Shown piece after piece: positions 1 through 8,280 of a stretch of 45,602 nucleotides of DNA. How positions within the stretch are numbered: position 1 is the first letter of the stretch; each line of letters opens with the position of its first letter. The translations under genes were made by a program, and so were the position numbers. This stretch comes from Spirochaetes bacterium GWF1_51_8 (GTDB lineage Bacteria; Spirochaetota; Brevinematia; Brevinematales; GWF1-51-8), in NCBI GenBank assembly GCA_001829415.1, contig MIBE01000010.1:139223-184824 (forward strand), read 5' to 3'. The notes under the pieces were generated by a model that searched no databases, was not told the origin of the DNA, and was given only the letters and a program-made list of their open reading frames with translations.

Positions 1-921
1 GAATCCGGCTAAGGCCGAAACCTGAAGACGGACGAATTTGAATAAGCCGAGATTGAACGTCGCGGTAAATCCGAAATCCCATAGCGAGAGCTCGTAAGCT
101 GTCTGCGAATTGTTCAAAAGGAGAGTCGTGCCGCCGCCGAGCCCAAACCCGAAGAACGGCGAAACATTGAACTCGACACGGACACCCAGATCGAGAGGTG
201 TTCCGGTCACGCCGTAGGACGGGAGACTCAGGTTGTTGAGGCCGTAACGGCTGAAGAGGGCGAAGTCGAACGTGAAGTAACCCGGCGCGTTCGTGTTCGG
301 CGGGTTGTCCTGAACAGACTGGGTTTTCTGGGAGTTGCTGATACCCTTCTCAATCTCGGTTTTTACCAGATCGGGAATGTTTATTTTAACCGCGCCGCCT
401 ATCGTATTCTGGATGAATTCGAACGGATTATCGCCGGGATCAGCGGGTTTTACCTGCGAGCCTTGACTGCCGGTCAACGACCCCGCGAGCTTCTTGACCC
501 CGTCGGAGAGAGCGTTTTCGGAGACTACTTCGACTGATTCGGCTTTCTCGATCACGCCGCTTTCCGAATCGACGACCTTTGCCGTGATATGGATCGTATC
601 ACCGATCTTAGTGACCGTACCGATCACGAGCTTATCGGCGGCGAGCATCTTCCCGAGTTTCTCGGCGAAATCGCTCCCGGTCAGGCCGGCGAGCTGGAGC
701 TTCTGTTCCTCGATAATCGACTTCATCTTCGTCCGTTCGACCACCTGGAACTTGCCGCTCTTGACAAACTCGATCCCGAGCAGTTCGGATACCAGTTCGG
801 ATGTGTCCGAATCGACTTTTTTCGGCTCGAAGTCGAGCACGGCTATCACAGGAAGCCCGTTACCGAACGCTCCTGACGTTAAACAAAATACCGCCGCGAT
901 AAACGCTATGAGAATCTTCAT
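1..921 (-). CDS. CsgG-like exported protein with C-terminal beta-barrel-like region (partial)
   Basis: Translating the minus strand from the ATG at 921 gives 307 residues that run off the left window edge, so the C-terminus is missing. Residues 1-20 are a Sec signal peptide (MKILIAFIAAVFCLTSGAFG). Residues 24-130 look like a CsgG/FlgO-type domain: VIAVLDFEPK at the start, then KSGKFQVVER and ADKLVIGTVTKIGD. CsgG-family proteins act in the periplasm or at the outer membrane, in curli secretion and related envelope assembly. After a linker (about 145-205), alternating strands with many Gly and aromatic residues (YFTFDFALFSRYG, FFGFGLGGGTTL) suggest an outer-membrane beta-barrel. The start has a GGGGAG Shine-Dalgarno sequence 7 nt upstream. 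The gene lies 89 nt downstream of the beta-propeller gene and may be co-transcribed with it. The CsgG call is good; the barrel is an inference from strand pattern, and the substrate is unknown. Confidence 0.8.
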   Translation of the reverse strand, partial: MKILIAFIAAVFCLTSGAFGNGLPVIAVLDFEPKKVDSDTSELVSELLGIEFVKSGKFQVVERTKMKSIIEEQKLQLAGLTGSDFAEKLGKMLAADKLVIGTVTKIGDTIHITAKVVDSESGVIEKAESVEVVSENALSDGVKKLAGSLTGSQGSQVKPADPGDNPFEFIQNTIGGAVKINIPDLVKTEIEKGISNSQKTQSVQDNPPNTNAPGYFTFDFALFSRYGLNNLSLPSYGVTGTPLDLGVRVEFNVSPFFGFGLGGGTTLLLNNSQTAYELSLWDFGFTATFNLGLFKFVRLQVSALAGF

Positions 922-1010
922 ATTTTTCTACTCCCCGAACGATTTTTTATCAATGATGCACACATGCCGTAGATTCAACAATCTCGGCCGGAATAAACGG
1001 TACTTCCGGT

Positions 1011-2159
1011 TTAATAAACGAAGTTTATATATTCGAAATCGGCCAATCCGGGGATAGCCAGTTTCTTCGATTTCCCTTTCCGGATATCGTAAACCGCGAT
1101 GCAGATCGGATTCTTCTGGGTAGGGTAGCAGTTCGCGGGGTCAGTGATATCGACCGGGGTCTTATGCTCCGAGTACAGAAGGAGATTGCCGTCGGGCGAA
1201 ACCGCGTAGAGGCCGTAGGCGTTCTCGATTATCTTCTCGCTCACAAACGTATCCATGCTCATTATATAGATATCCGCCACCGTCATAAACGCGTCGTCGT
1301 GCGTATCCATGAAGAACACCATGTTTCCTTCGGCGTCGAAAACCATTGTTTCCGGGGGAAATTCCCCATGTGTCCCGCTGCCCTCTGTATACTCGAACAC
1401 CCGTTGGGACTTCATCGTGCGGACATCGAGGATGTTCAGATAGACCTTTTTATAGTTGTTCTTCTGGAAGGTGTAATCGCAGTAGAAGACGTAGTCCCCG
1501 AACCACGAGAGCCCTTGATCGAGGAGGTTTTTCACCGTCAGCACTTTTTTCGGCGTCTTGTCGGCGAAAGCCCATGTATAGATAGCGGATTCCGATGCCG
1601 AACCGACCGTGAACGCGGCGCCGGTCTGGTCTAACGAGAATACCGTATTTCCGAACTGAACCTTGCCCGGCTTGTACTTCGACGGCCACTTATTATAGAA
1701 CACCTTGGTCTGTTTCTTGGATACGGGGTCGATCGAGTTGATGACAGACTCGAACTTAGAAAGGCCGGAGTAGTAGATCGTCTCGCCGCCGGGAGAAAAA
1801 AACGGTTTGGAATAGAAATCGCCCGCGCCGCTTCTGATCTCGACATATCCCGCCAATCCGGTTTCGAGATTCCCCCACGAGCAGTACATGCTTTTCGCGA
1901 GTGTCGGCTGTCCGAGGGGCGCGCCGGTCAGGAACACAGCGAAATTTCCCGTTTCGGGATGCACCGTCATCTTCGTGCCGAACGCGGGATTGAAGTCCGA
2001 GTGCCGGAACAGGATCAAATGGCGATCCGCGTCGAGGCCTTTGATCACCCCGATCTGGACATTCGCGCCCTTCGAGAGATAGACTATATCCGGGATTGGC
2101 GCGGGATAGACGATTGCGGCGGTAAAGATAAAGGCGATGAACAGAACCTGTTTTTTCAT
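1011..2159 (-). CDS. Secreted beta-propeller (PD40/TolB-like) protein
   Basis: This 382-residue protein starts with a signal peptide (MKKQVLFIAFIFTAAIVYPA). The ATG at 2159 is chosen over an upstream start at 2288 because it has a GGGGGTGAT ribosome-binding site and begins exactly at the signal peptide. The rest consists of repeated blades of the type FSPGGETIYYSG, FDAEGNMVFFMD and VSPDGNLLLYSE, which match the PD40/WD40-like repeats of TolB-type six-bladed propellers. Such proteins usually scaffold periplasmic interactions; no catalytic motif is visible. A perfect CCGGAA/TTCCGG hairpin (988-1009) lies directly after the stop codon but lacks a U-tract. The neighbouring CsgG-like gene follows on the same strand. 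The fold is well supported; the role is not known. Confidence 0.75.
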   Translation of the reverse strand: MKKQVLFIAFIFTAAIVYPAPIPDIVYLSKGANVQIGVIKGLDADRHLILFRHSDFNPAFGTKMTVHPETGNFAVFLTGAPLGQPTLAKSMYCSWGNLETGLAGYVEIRSGAGDFYSKPFFSPGGETIYYSGLSKFESVINSIDPVSKKQTKVFYNKWPSKYKPGKVQFGNTVFSLDQTGAAFTVGSASESAIYTWAFADKTPKKVLTVKNLLDQGLSWFGDYVFYCDYTFQKNNYKKVYLNILDVRTMKSQRVFEYTEGSGTHGEFPPETMVFDAEGNMVFFMDTHDDAFMTVADIYIMSMDTFVSEKIIENAYGLYAVSPDGNLLLYSEHKTPVDITDPANCYPTQKNPICIAVYDIRKGKSKKLAIPGLADFEYINFVY

Positions 2160-2291
2160 AATCACCCCCGCGATTATTTTTCCCATTGATGCGTTTCGTA
2201 TAGAGTCTATGATACAAAAGAAGACAAACCGAGACCGGTTGATTATAGCACTAATACGCGGTAATTTCAAAAGTTTATTGATACGCAAAGA

Positions 2292-2320
2292 TTTTCTTTT
2301 ATCGGGTTTTGGTATATAAT
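2292..2320 (+). promoter_or_regulatory. Putative sigma70-type promoter for the DUF58 gene
   Basis: A perfect TATAAT (2315-2320) lies 17 nt downstream of a weak -35, TTTTCT (2292-2297). Transcription would start about 2327, only about 12 nt before the ATG at 2339, so the leader is short and consists mainly of the AAGGAAAG ribosome-binding site. Confidence 0.45.
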
Positions 2321-2338
2321 AGATGTTAAGGAAAGCAA

Positions 2339-3172
2339 ATGTATCTTGAGAAGGAAGCCATCGACTTTTTCAGGCGTTACGACCTCGTCCTGCCGCCGTT
2401 AGCGCGCCGTCACGGCGACGATCCGTCGAGGATACTCGGCCGGAATCTCGAGTTCGAGCAGTACAACCTCTACCATCCCGGCGACGATATCCGCGATATC
2501 GACTGGAAGGTCTACGGCCGCACCGATAAGCTCTTCGTGAAGAACTACGGAAGCGACATTACCACCAACGTCCGTATCCTGATCGACAACAGCGAATCGA
2601 TGGCGTACCACGGAAAGGTCGAGATCGCGAAAAAGATCGCGGCGATCATGGCTTACCTGCTCCATTCACGGAAAGCCGGTGTCTGGGTATCGACAGTCAA
2701 CTCGGAATACCGCGACATGGGGCGTCTGACCCTCTCGAACCTCGAAGAGACTCTCTCACGGATCGGGACGTCGGGGGTCACCTCGATGGACGGCATCCCG
2801 TTTATCCGCGGCCGCATCGTGTTCCTGATCAGCGATCTCTGGGTGCACGGCCTCGATCCCGCGTTTTTTACCGAACGCCGCATTAACCTGATCCATATCC
2901 TGACGCCCGAGGAACGGGAACTCAGCCTGCACGGCAACCTCGAGATGATCGATATGGAGAACGGTAAAAAGCTCCAACTGATCCCGTCCACAATCCGCGA
3001 TCTCTACCGGACAAAGCTCCGCGAACGGACGGACGAACTACGCGCGAAGCTCTCCGAGGCGTTCCTGCTCTACGACCTCTTCACTACCGAGACGCCATAC
3101 TACACCGCGTTGAAACGTTACCTCGACAGGCTGAGCGCCGTGACCTCCAGGGGGAAACGATGGCGTTTTTAA
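2339..3172 (+). CDS. DUF58 domain protein (VWA-like)
   Basis: The 277-residue protein matches the DUF58 family over its whole length. The family core is visible around residues 42-56 (YHPGDDIRDIDWKVYG), followed by RILIDNSESM (about residues 82-91), a degenerate von Willebrand A-type MIDAS (DNSES instead of DxSxS). No membrane segment is seen, so it is probably cytoplasmic or membrane-associated. In many bacteria DUF58 genes lie between a MoxR AAA+ ATPase and BatA-type VWA membrane proteins, a set linked to envelope stress and aerotolerance. Here the next gene is BatA-like and overlaps by 13 nt, but no MoxR gene lies upstream: the preceding genes are on the other strand. The start has AAGGAAAG just upstream. 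Confidence 0.85.
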   Translation: MYLEKEAIDFFRRYDLVLPPLARRHGDDPSRILGRNLEFEQYNLYHPGDDIRDIDWKVYGRTDKLFVKNYGSDITTNVRILIDNSESMAYHGKVEIAKKIAAIMAYLLHSRKAGVWVSTVNSEYRDMGRLTLSNLEETLSRIGTSGVTSMDGIPFIRGRIVFLISDLWVHGLDPAFFTERRINLIHILTPEERELSLHGNLEMIDMENGKKLQLIPSTIRDLYRTKLRERTDELRAKLSEAFLLYDLFTTETPYYTALKRYLDRLSAVTSRGKRWRF

Positions 3173-4812
3173 ACACGTTCTTCCTGTACTTCCTCGCGCT
3201 CGCCGCCGTGCCCCTCGTGATCTCCCTCATCCTTAATATCAATAAAAAACGCGAGCAGTTCCCGTCGCTCGATTTTATCATGACTATCCTCAAACGCGAA
3301 CTGGAGAACAAACGGATTAGGATGCGGCTGAAACAAGTCCTGCGCGCGCTCGTGTTCCTCGCGATCATTCTGGCGTTCGCGTCCCCGGTAGTATCGCGGG
3401 GTGCGGACAGCGGCGAATGGACTGTGATCGTGGACGACTCGGTGAGTATGTCGCGTTTCGACCTCGGCGGAATAGTCCTCGGGCTGAAGGAGCAATACAA
3501 GATCGGCAAGGTCTATTTCGGCATGAAGCCTGTCCTGCCGGAAGCGCTGAACGAGGGTAAACTGCCCGCCGGGTACGACTTCTTCGGCGAGAGCACGTTC
3601 CCGGAAAAGATTGCCGCCGTGCTTGCGTCCGATCCCGCCGTGAGGCTCATTCTCATATCGGACGCGCAGAAGTCGTCGACCGGGGCGGCTTTCAAGCTCC
3701 CGTCGGGGACGGAAGAAGTGAAGTTCGTCCTGACCGCCGATACGAACAGAAATATCTATGTATCCGAGGTGTCGGTCTTCCCGATGGTCGGACTGCCGGA
3801 CGTCAAGTCGGTGCTGTCTGTCAAGATAGGCGGCAAGATCGTGCCGGGAGACAGGGTGAAGATCGCTATCGGCGGTGAAACCGTCCTCTCCGAGCAGGCG
3901 AAACCGGTGATCGAGATATCGCGCTTTGTCAATCAGAGCGGAATCGGGTTCGGTGAGGTCGTCCTCGAGGGCGACGGCTTCATCGCGGACAATACGAACT
4001 ATTTCCCGGTAGTCGCCTCAGCCGTGCCGTCGGTCTATTCCGATATCCAGTCACCGGTGATCGGACGCATCCTTTCGAGCCTCTTCCCGAAGTTCTATAT
4101 GACGCAGTCGCCCCACAACGCGGATTTGATCATGGCGGGTTACCTGCCCAAACAGATCGCGGATAAGCCGGTACTCCTCTTCTGCGAGGACGCCGACCGT
4201 TTCGGACGGGTGCTCCAGCGCGATTTCAAGATATTCTGCCAGTTCGCGAAAAAGTCTGTTACGGGCGATATCTCCTCGAAGTATTCCGTGCTCGAGATTG
4301 TCAAGGCGTTTTCGATCATGACGGCGTTCGAGCCGATCCCGGGCGAGGTGGCGGTCAAGGCCGGAGATACCCCGTTAGTCTATCAGCTGAATAACTATTC
4401 CGTGTTCAATTTTTCAATCGGCGCGAACGAAGACGTGCTGTCGTCCTCGGTGTTTCTCCTGCTTACAGTCAGCGAGATATTTATGGAGAACTTCCGGGGC
4501 AAGTACCTGATGAAAGAGAAGGCCGACGGGGTCTACTACGGCCTCGGCGGCACGATCATGTCTCCCGATACGCCGGGTGTGTACCGTTATAAGGACGACG
4601 GGAAGTTCCTGATCCGCAACACCGGGGCGGAGTCGGAGTTCGAGTTTTACTCGCCCGGAGAGATCGAAGACAAGCTGGGCGTATCGGCGGAGATCATCGG
4701 GGTCTCGGGGACGGATATTAAACTACCCTTTTTCCGGTGGGAATTCGCGTTGGCGCTGATGATATGCGCAGTCGTACTTTTGACCGCCGAAACCGTGCTG
4801 ATAAAAAGCTGA
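3160..4812 (+). CDS. BatA-like double-transmembrane protein with VWA-like core
   Basis: The 550-residue protein begins with the BatA-type N-terminal double-transmembrane region: a helix at about residues 3-26 (FLNTFFLYFLALAAVPLVIS), a basic loop (NINKKREQFPSLDF), and a second helix at about 60-80 (LRALVFLAIILAFASPVV). A VWA-like domain follows, with VIVDDSVSMSRFD as a MIDAS-like motif. A long extracytoplasmic region leads to a final helix near the C-terminus (WEFALALMICAVVLLTAETV). The gene overlaps DUF58 by 13 nt, so the two are translationally coupled. The family is associated with envelope homeostasis; the precise function here is not known. A separate promoter for the next gene begins 30 nt after the stop. 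Confidence 0.8.
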   Translation: MAFLNTFFLYFLALAAVPLVISLILNINKKREQFPSLDFIMTILKRELENKRIRMRLKQVLRALVFLAIILAFASPVVSRGADSGEWTVIVDDSVSMSRFDLGGIVLGLKEQYKIGKVYFGMKPVLPEALNEGKLPAGYDFFGESTFPEKIAAVLASDPAVRLILISDAQKSSTGAAFKLPSGTEEVKFVLTADTNRNIYVSEVSVFPMVGLPDVKSVLSVKIGGKIVPGDRVKIAIGGETVLSEQAKPVIEISRFVNQSGIGFGEVVLEGDGFIADNTNYFPVVASAVPSVYSDIQSPVIGRILSSLFPKFYMTQSPHNADLIMAGYLPKQIADKPVLLFCEDADRFGRVLQRDFKIFCQFAKKSVTGDISSKYSVLEIVKAFSIMTAFEPIPGEVAVKAGDTPLVYQLNNYSVFNFSIGANEDVLSSSVFLLLTVSEIFMENFRGKYLMKEKADGVYYGLGGTIMSPDTPGVYRYKDDGKFLIRNTGAESEFEFYSPGEIEDKLGVSAEIIGVSGTDIKLPFFRWEFALALMICAVVLLTAETVLIKS

Positions 4813-4841
4813 GATAAAATCCGGCATTATCGATATAGCGG

Positions 4842-4869
4842 TTGACATAAATCCTTTCCGTTTTACAAT
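4842..4869 (+). promoter_or_regulatory. Strong sigma70-type promoter placed against the start codon
   Basis: TTGACA (4842-4847), a 16-nt spacer and TACAAT (4864-4869) form a near-consensus promoter. The -10 box ends 5 nt before the ATG at 4875 and no Shine-Dalgarno sequence is present, so the mRNA of the phosphatase gene would be leaderless or nearly so. Confidence 0.75.
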
Positions 4870-4874
4870 ATCGT

Positions 4875-7850
4875 ATGCGGAAAAATGAAAACAAAAAATC
4901 GTTACCCAGTCTCCTGACCGGCAAGACCGCTATCGCGGTGTATTTCCGAATCGGATTACTGGCCTTATTTGTCGTGATCTGGTTTCTGGGAAACCGGTAT
5001 TTTACCTATGCCAAACCCGAAGCATTGAAACCGCAGACCGTCGTGTTCGAACTGCCGTTCCCTCAGGAGATAGAAGAAAAGTACGAAATTATCACCGACG
5101 AAGACCGGGCGGAATACACTGTAGACCGTGTATTCGTATCGGGCTTTTTCTGCGACTGGAATCCCGCGAGCGAGAAGTACCGGATGAAAGAAGTCTCGCC
5201 CGGAAAATGGGAAGCGGTAATCCCGGTAGAGTACGGGGACAATCAGTATAAGTTCGTTGTTTACTTCACGGGAGATTCGCCTGTTTCGCAGATATGGATG
5301 CATAACAAAAACGCCGCGAAGAACCTCGACGACCAGTTCGGAGGACTGAACTCGGTGATCGAGGTGTCCAATCTCGGCGAATGGGAATTCGTATTCAATT
5401 TCTTGGTGATCGGCTTCATCGCGGTCATCCTGATCTATACGGTGCTTCAGCCGCTTCTCATGCTCGTACTCAGGCTTAGGCTGTCGTTCGGCCTCAAGAT
5501 GATTATCATGATCTTCCTCGTCGCGCTCCTGACGAACTCCGTGCTGATCTTTTATAACCTGCGCGAGAAAACCGAATCGATGAAGTATTTCCTCCGTGAG
5601 ACAGTCAGCCTGATCCATCTGTATATGACGGGCGAATGCGTCAATCTCTACGATCTCGATTCGGAAGAGACCAAGGCGCAGATAAAATCCGTCTTCGATA
5701 AATTTTTTGCCGCATCCCGGATGAGAATCGAAAAGGATAAGGTATCGAGCACACAGAACATGCTCGCGCAGATCACGGTGTTCGATAAAGACCTGAATAT
5801 CGTAGCGCTGGGGATGAGGCTTGAGGATATTCAGATAGTTCAGGATATTCTCGAAACAAATATTGCATCGAATATAGTGCAGATGAGTAACCTGAGTCTC
5901 AATCCCTCGTTATCCAATCTGGTTCTTTCCAACAGGCAGGCGACGAATATGATCGACCTGTACCGGAATTTTTTCTATATCGATATCATCAACTATGCCC
6001 AGAACCATCCCGATGAAAAAGACCGGGGGATTTTCTGGAAACTGCCCGACCCGTCGGAATCCCTCATCCAGCCTCTCCGGACCCTGAACCTTCACCCTTA
6101 TAATACGGTCCTCTATCCCATTGTCGTGGAAGGGGAGGTACTGGGTTACTACCTGGCGCTTTACTATATGTATATGCTTGCCGCCGATATGCAGAAAAAC
6201 CTTTACACAAACTTCCTCCTGCTCGGGATATCGATGTTGTTCTTCGTCATCCTTTCCCTCAATATCGGCGGGTTTATCAGCAAGTACCTGAACCAATTGA
6301 TCGAATGGACGAAGCATATTATCCGTGGAAATTTCGATATCGAAAAAAAGATCGAGACCCACGACGAGATCGAAGTACTGGCGAAGAACTTTGACGTACT
6401 CCGTCTCACTGTCGGGGCGAACCTCCGCGACCTGAAACTGATCAACGAGGTGACTGCGGTGCTCAACACGATCAACCAGATCGACGAGCTCTACGCCGTA
6501 TTCCTCTATTTTATCACCGCGAACTTCGGATTGGGATACAACCGCGCGGCGATATTCCTAATCGATAAGGACGAGCTTGTGGGGCATTACGCGATCGGGA
6601 TGCTCGATACCGGCGAAGTGGAAAAGAAGTTCGGAAGCATGAAAAACTACCGGGATTTCAAACTCGATCTGCGGGAGTTTGTCGCGGACTACAAGAACTA
6701 TATCGCGAATACGGACAGCGAATTTCTCCGCAGGCTCAGAGAATTCAAGATACCCAAGTCCGAAACGTCGGTACTCTGGCGGATTGTTCAGCGGAACTGC
6801 TTCCAGTATATCGCCAAGTCTTCCGGGGATGAGTCCGAAAGCGATACAGCGATACGAAAAAGCCTTAACCTGACCGATTATCTCCTCATGCCGATCCTCA
6901 AGGGCAAGGAAGCGGTCGGAGTACTCCTTGTCGATAATATCTTCCACGAACGGTCTGTCAAAGACCACGATATCAACCAGCTTCAAATCCTCCTGAACGA
7001 TTTCGCGGCCAACCTTGAGAACAGCTACACGATTCTCAACCTCGAACGGCTGGTGCTCGAACGGACCGCCGAGCTCAACAAAACGAACGAGGCCCTCAAG
7101 CTGAAAGATAGGGTGATCACGACCGACCTCAATATCGCGAAACGTATCCAGCAGAGCGTCCTGCCGAGGAAGATCGGCCGGATGGGCGCGCTCAGCTTAG
7201 ATATCCGTTATATCCCGATGAGCGAAGTGGGCGGGGATTATTATGATATCACCGAAATTTCCGGCGGGGTGATCCGCGTGTTTATCGCGGATGCCACCGG
7301 GCACGGTGTGCAGGCGGCGCTGATCACGATGATGATCAAGGGCGAATACGACAGGCTGAAAAATGTCATCGCGAGTCCCGGCGAACTGATCGAGAAGATC
7401 AATAACGGATTTATGCTCGATAGCCGTCATTTATCCTTCTTTTTTACATGCATGGTTGCCGATATATATATCAAAGAAAAAAAGATCGTATTTGCTTCGG
7501 CCGGGCACCCGGCGCAGTATATTCTTTCCAAAGGGAAGCGGACTGTATTGCCGCCCACCGGAAAGGTCGCCGGAATCATCGAGGGCTCGATCTACCAGAC
7601 ACGCGAAACGGAATTCAAGCCCGGCGACAAGCTTCTGCTGTTCACCGACGGCCTCTTCGAGGAATTCAATCCGGCGGACGAGGAACTGGGCGAGGACAGG
7701 ATGTGCGAGATACTGACCGGCCTTTGGAATAAGTCTCCCGTGGAATTGAACGATGCCGCGCTCGCCGAGATGCGGAAGTTTCTCGACGGTGCCGGGATGA
7801 ACGACGACTTGACTCTTCTCTGCGTTTCTTTTGATAAAGATCATTCTTAA
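4875..7850 (+). CDS. Membrane SpoIIE-type (PP2C) phosphatase with extracytoplasmic CBM48-like domain, HAMP and GAF
   Basis: This 991-residue sensor phosphatase has: TM1 (about 19-41); an extracytoplasmic E-set/CBM48-like domain (about 83-165; VFVSGFFCDWNP and YKFVVYF match the glycogen-binding pattern); TM2 (172-198) and TM3 (205-228); a second extracytoplasmic sensor region (230-445); TM4 (450-470); HAMP (470-520); GAF (530-715); a coiled coil; and a C-terminal PP2C/SpoIIE serine phosphatase (about 750-988). The metal-binding motifs are intact: GGDYYD, ADATGHG, TDGLFEEF and NDDLT. Four helices place both sensor regions outside and HAMP-GAF-PP2C inside. The family dephosphorylates anti-sigma-factor antagonists (STAS proteins); the actual substrate is unknown. 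The following receiver, TPR/CBM48 and kinase genes suggest one signalling unit. The CBM48 assignment rests on motif pattern only. Confidence 0.88.
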   Translation: MRKNENKKSLPSLLTGKTAIAVYFRIGLLALFVVIWFLGNRYFTYAKPEALKPQTVVFELPFPQEIEEKYEIITDEDRAEYTVDRVFVSGFFCDWNPASEKYRMKEVSPGKWEAVIPVEYGDNQYKFVVYFTGDSPVSQIWMHNKNAAKNLDDQFGGLNSVIEVSNLGEWEFVFNFLVIGFIAVILIYTVLQPLLMLVLRLRLSFGLKMIIMIFLVALLTNSVLIFYNLREKTESMKYFLRETVSLIHLYMTGECVNLYDLDSEETKAQIKSVFDKFFAASRMRIEKDKVSSTQNMLAQITVFDKDLNIVALGMRLEDIQIVQDILETNIASNIVQMSNLSLNPSLSNLVLSNRQATNMIDLYRNFFYIDIINYAQNHPDEKDRGIFWKLPDPSESLIQPLRTLNLHPYNTVLYPIVVEGEVLGYYLALYYMYMLAADMQKNLYTNFLLLGISMLFFVILSLNIGGFISKYLNQLIEWTKHIIRGNFDIEKKIETHDEIEVLAKNFDVLRLTVGANLRDLKLINEVTAVLNTINQIDELYAVFLYFITANFGLGYNRAAIFLIDKDELVGHYAIGMLDTGEVEKKFGSMKNYRDFKLDLREFVADYKNYIANTDSEFLRRLREFKIPKSETSVLWRIVQRNCFQYIAKSSGDESESDTAIRKSLNLTDYLLMPILKGKEAVGVLLVDNIFHERSVKDHDINQLQILLNDFAANLENSYTILNLERLVLERTAELNKTNEALKLKDRVITTDLNIAKRIQQSVLPRKIGRMGALSLDIRYIPMSEVGGDYYDITEISGGVIRVFIADATGHGVQAALITMMIKGEYDRLKNVIASPGELIEKINNGFMLDSRHLSFFFTCMVADIYIKEKKIVFASAGHPAQYILSKGKRTVLPPTGKVAGIIEGSIYQTRETEFKPGDKLLLFTDGLFEEFNPADEELGEDRMCEILTGLWNKSPVELNDAALAEMRKFLDGAGMNDDLTLLCVSFDKDHS

Positions 7851-7859
7851 TGGTATAAT
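7831..7859 (+). promoter_or_regulatory. Sigma70-type promoter for the receiver gene and following block
   Basis: TTGATA (7831-7836), a 17-nt spacer and a perfect TATAAT (7854-7859) lie at the 3' end of the phosphatase gene. The predicted transcript starts about 7866 and carries a GGGGAG ribosome-binding site before the ATG at 7880. Confidence 0.7.
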
Positions 7860-7879
7860 GGATTATCGGGGAGTATAAG

Positions 7880-8251
7880 ATGAAAAAAGTACTGGCTGTG
7901 GACGACAAACCGAATATTATCATGTTGATCAAATCGAAACTGAAGGCTAACGGGTTCGAGGTGGTGACCGCCTATAACGGCGCGTCCGCGTTGGAACTCG
8001 CGGCCAGCGAAAAACCCGACCTGATTCTCCTCGATATCATGATGCCCACGATGGACGGATTCGAGGTATTCCAGAAGCTGAAAGACGGACAAGCCACCGC
8101 GAACATCCCGGTGATCTTCCTGACCGCTTCGGGGCAGCGATCGGACGAGAGCAAGGCGATGGAGATGGGCGCGAAGCATTTCCTGACAAAGCCGTTCTCG
8201 CCCAATCACCTTCTGGATATAGTCAACAAAGTCCTTGCCGGGGGAGAATAG
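7880..8251 (+). CDS. Stand-alone receiver (CheY-like) response regulator
   Basis: The 123-residue protein is a single receiver domain with no output domain. The acidic pair lies in LAVDDKPN (D8, D9), the phospho-acceptor is D52 (ILLDIMMP), the switch Thr lies in IFLTAS and the conserved Lys in TKPF. It would accept phosphoryl groups from a histidine kinase; the two kinases encoded at 10630 and 12421 are obvious candidates. The gene has its own consensus-like promoter inside the 3' end of the phosphatase gene and a GGGGAG ribosome-binding site. The next gene begins 29 nt after the stop with no terminator between them. The partner of the phosphorylated form (phosphatase, motor or other) cannot be read from the sequence. 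Confidence 0.92.
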   Translation: MKKVLAVDDKPNIIMLIKSKLKANGFEVVTAYNGASALELAASEKPDLILLDIMMPTMDGFEVFQKLKDGQATANIPVIFLTASGQRSDESKAMEMGAKHFLTKPFSPNHLLDIVNKVLAGGE

Positions 8252-8280
8252 CCCGGTATTCCTTTCATGCAGGCGGGATT

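Noticed and set aside
988-1009. Terminator between the beta-propeller gene and the CsgG-like gene
   Set aside because: The CCGGAA/TTCCGG stem is perfect but has a 10-nt loop and no U-tract on the minus strand.
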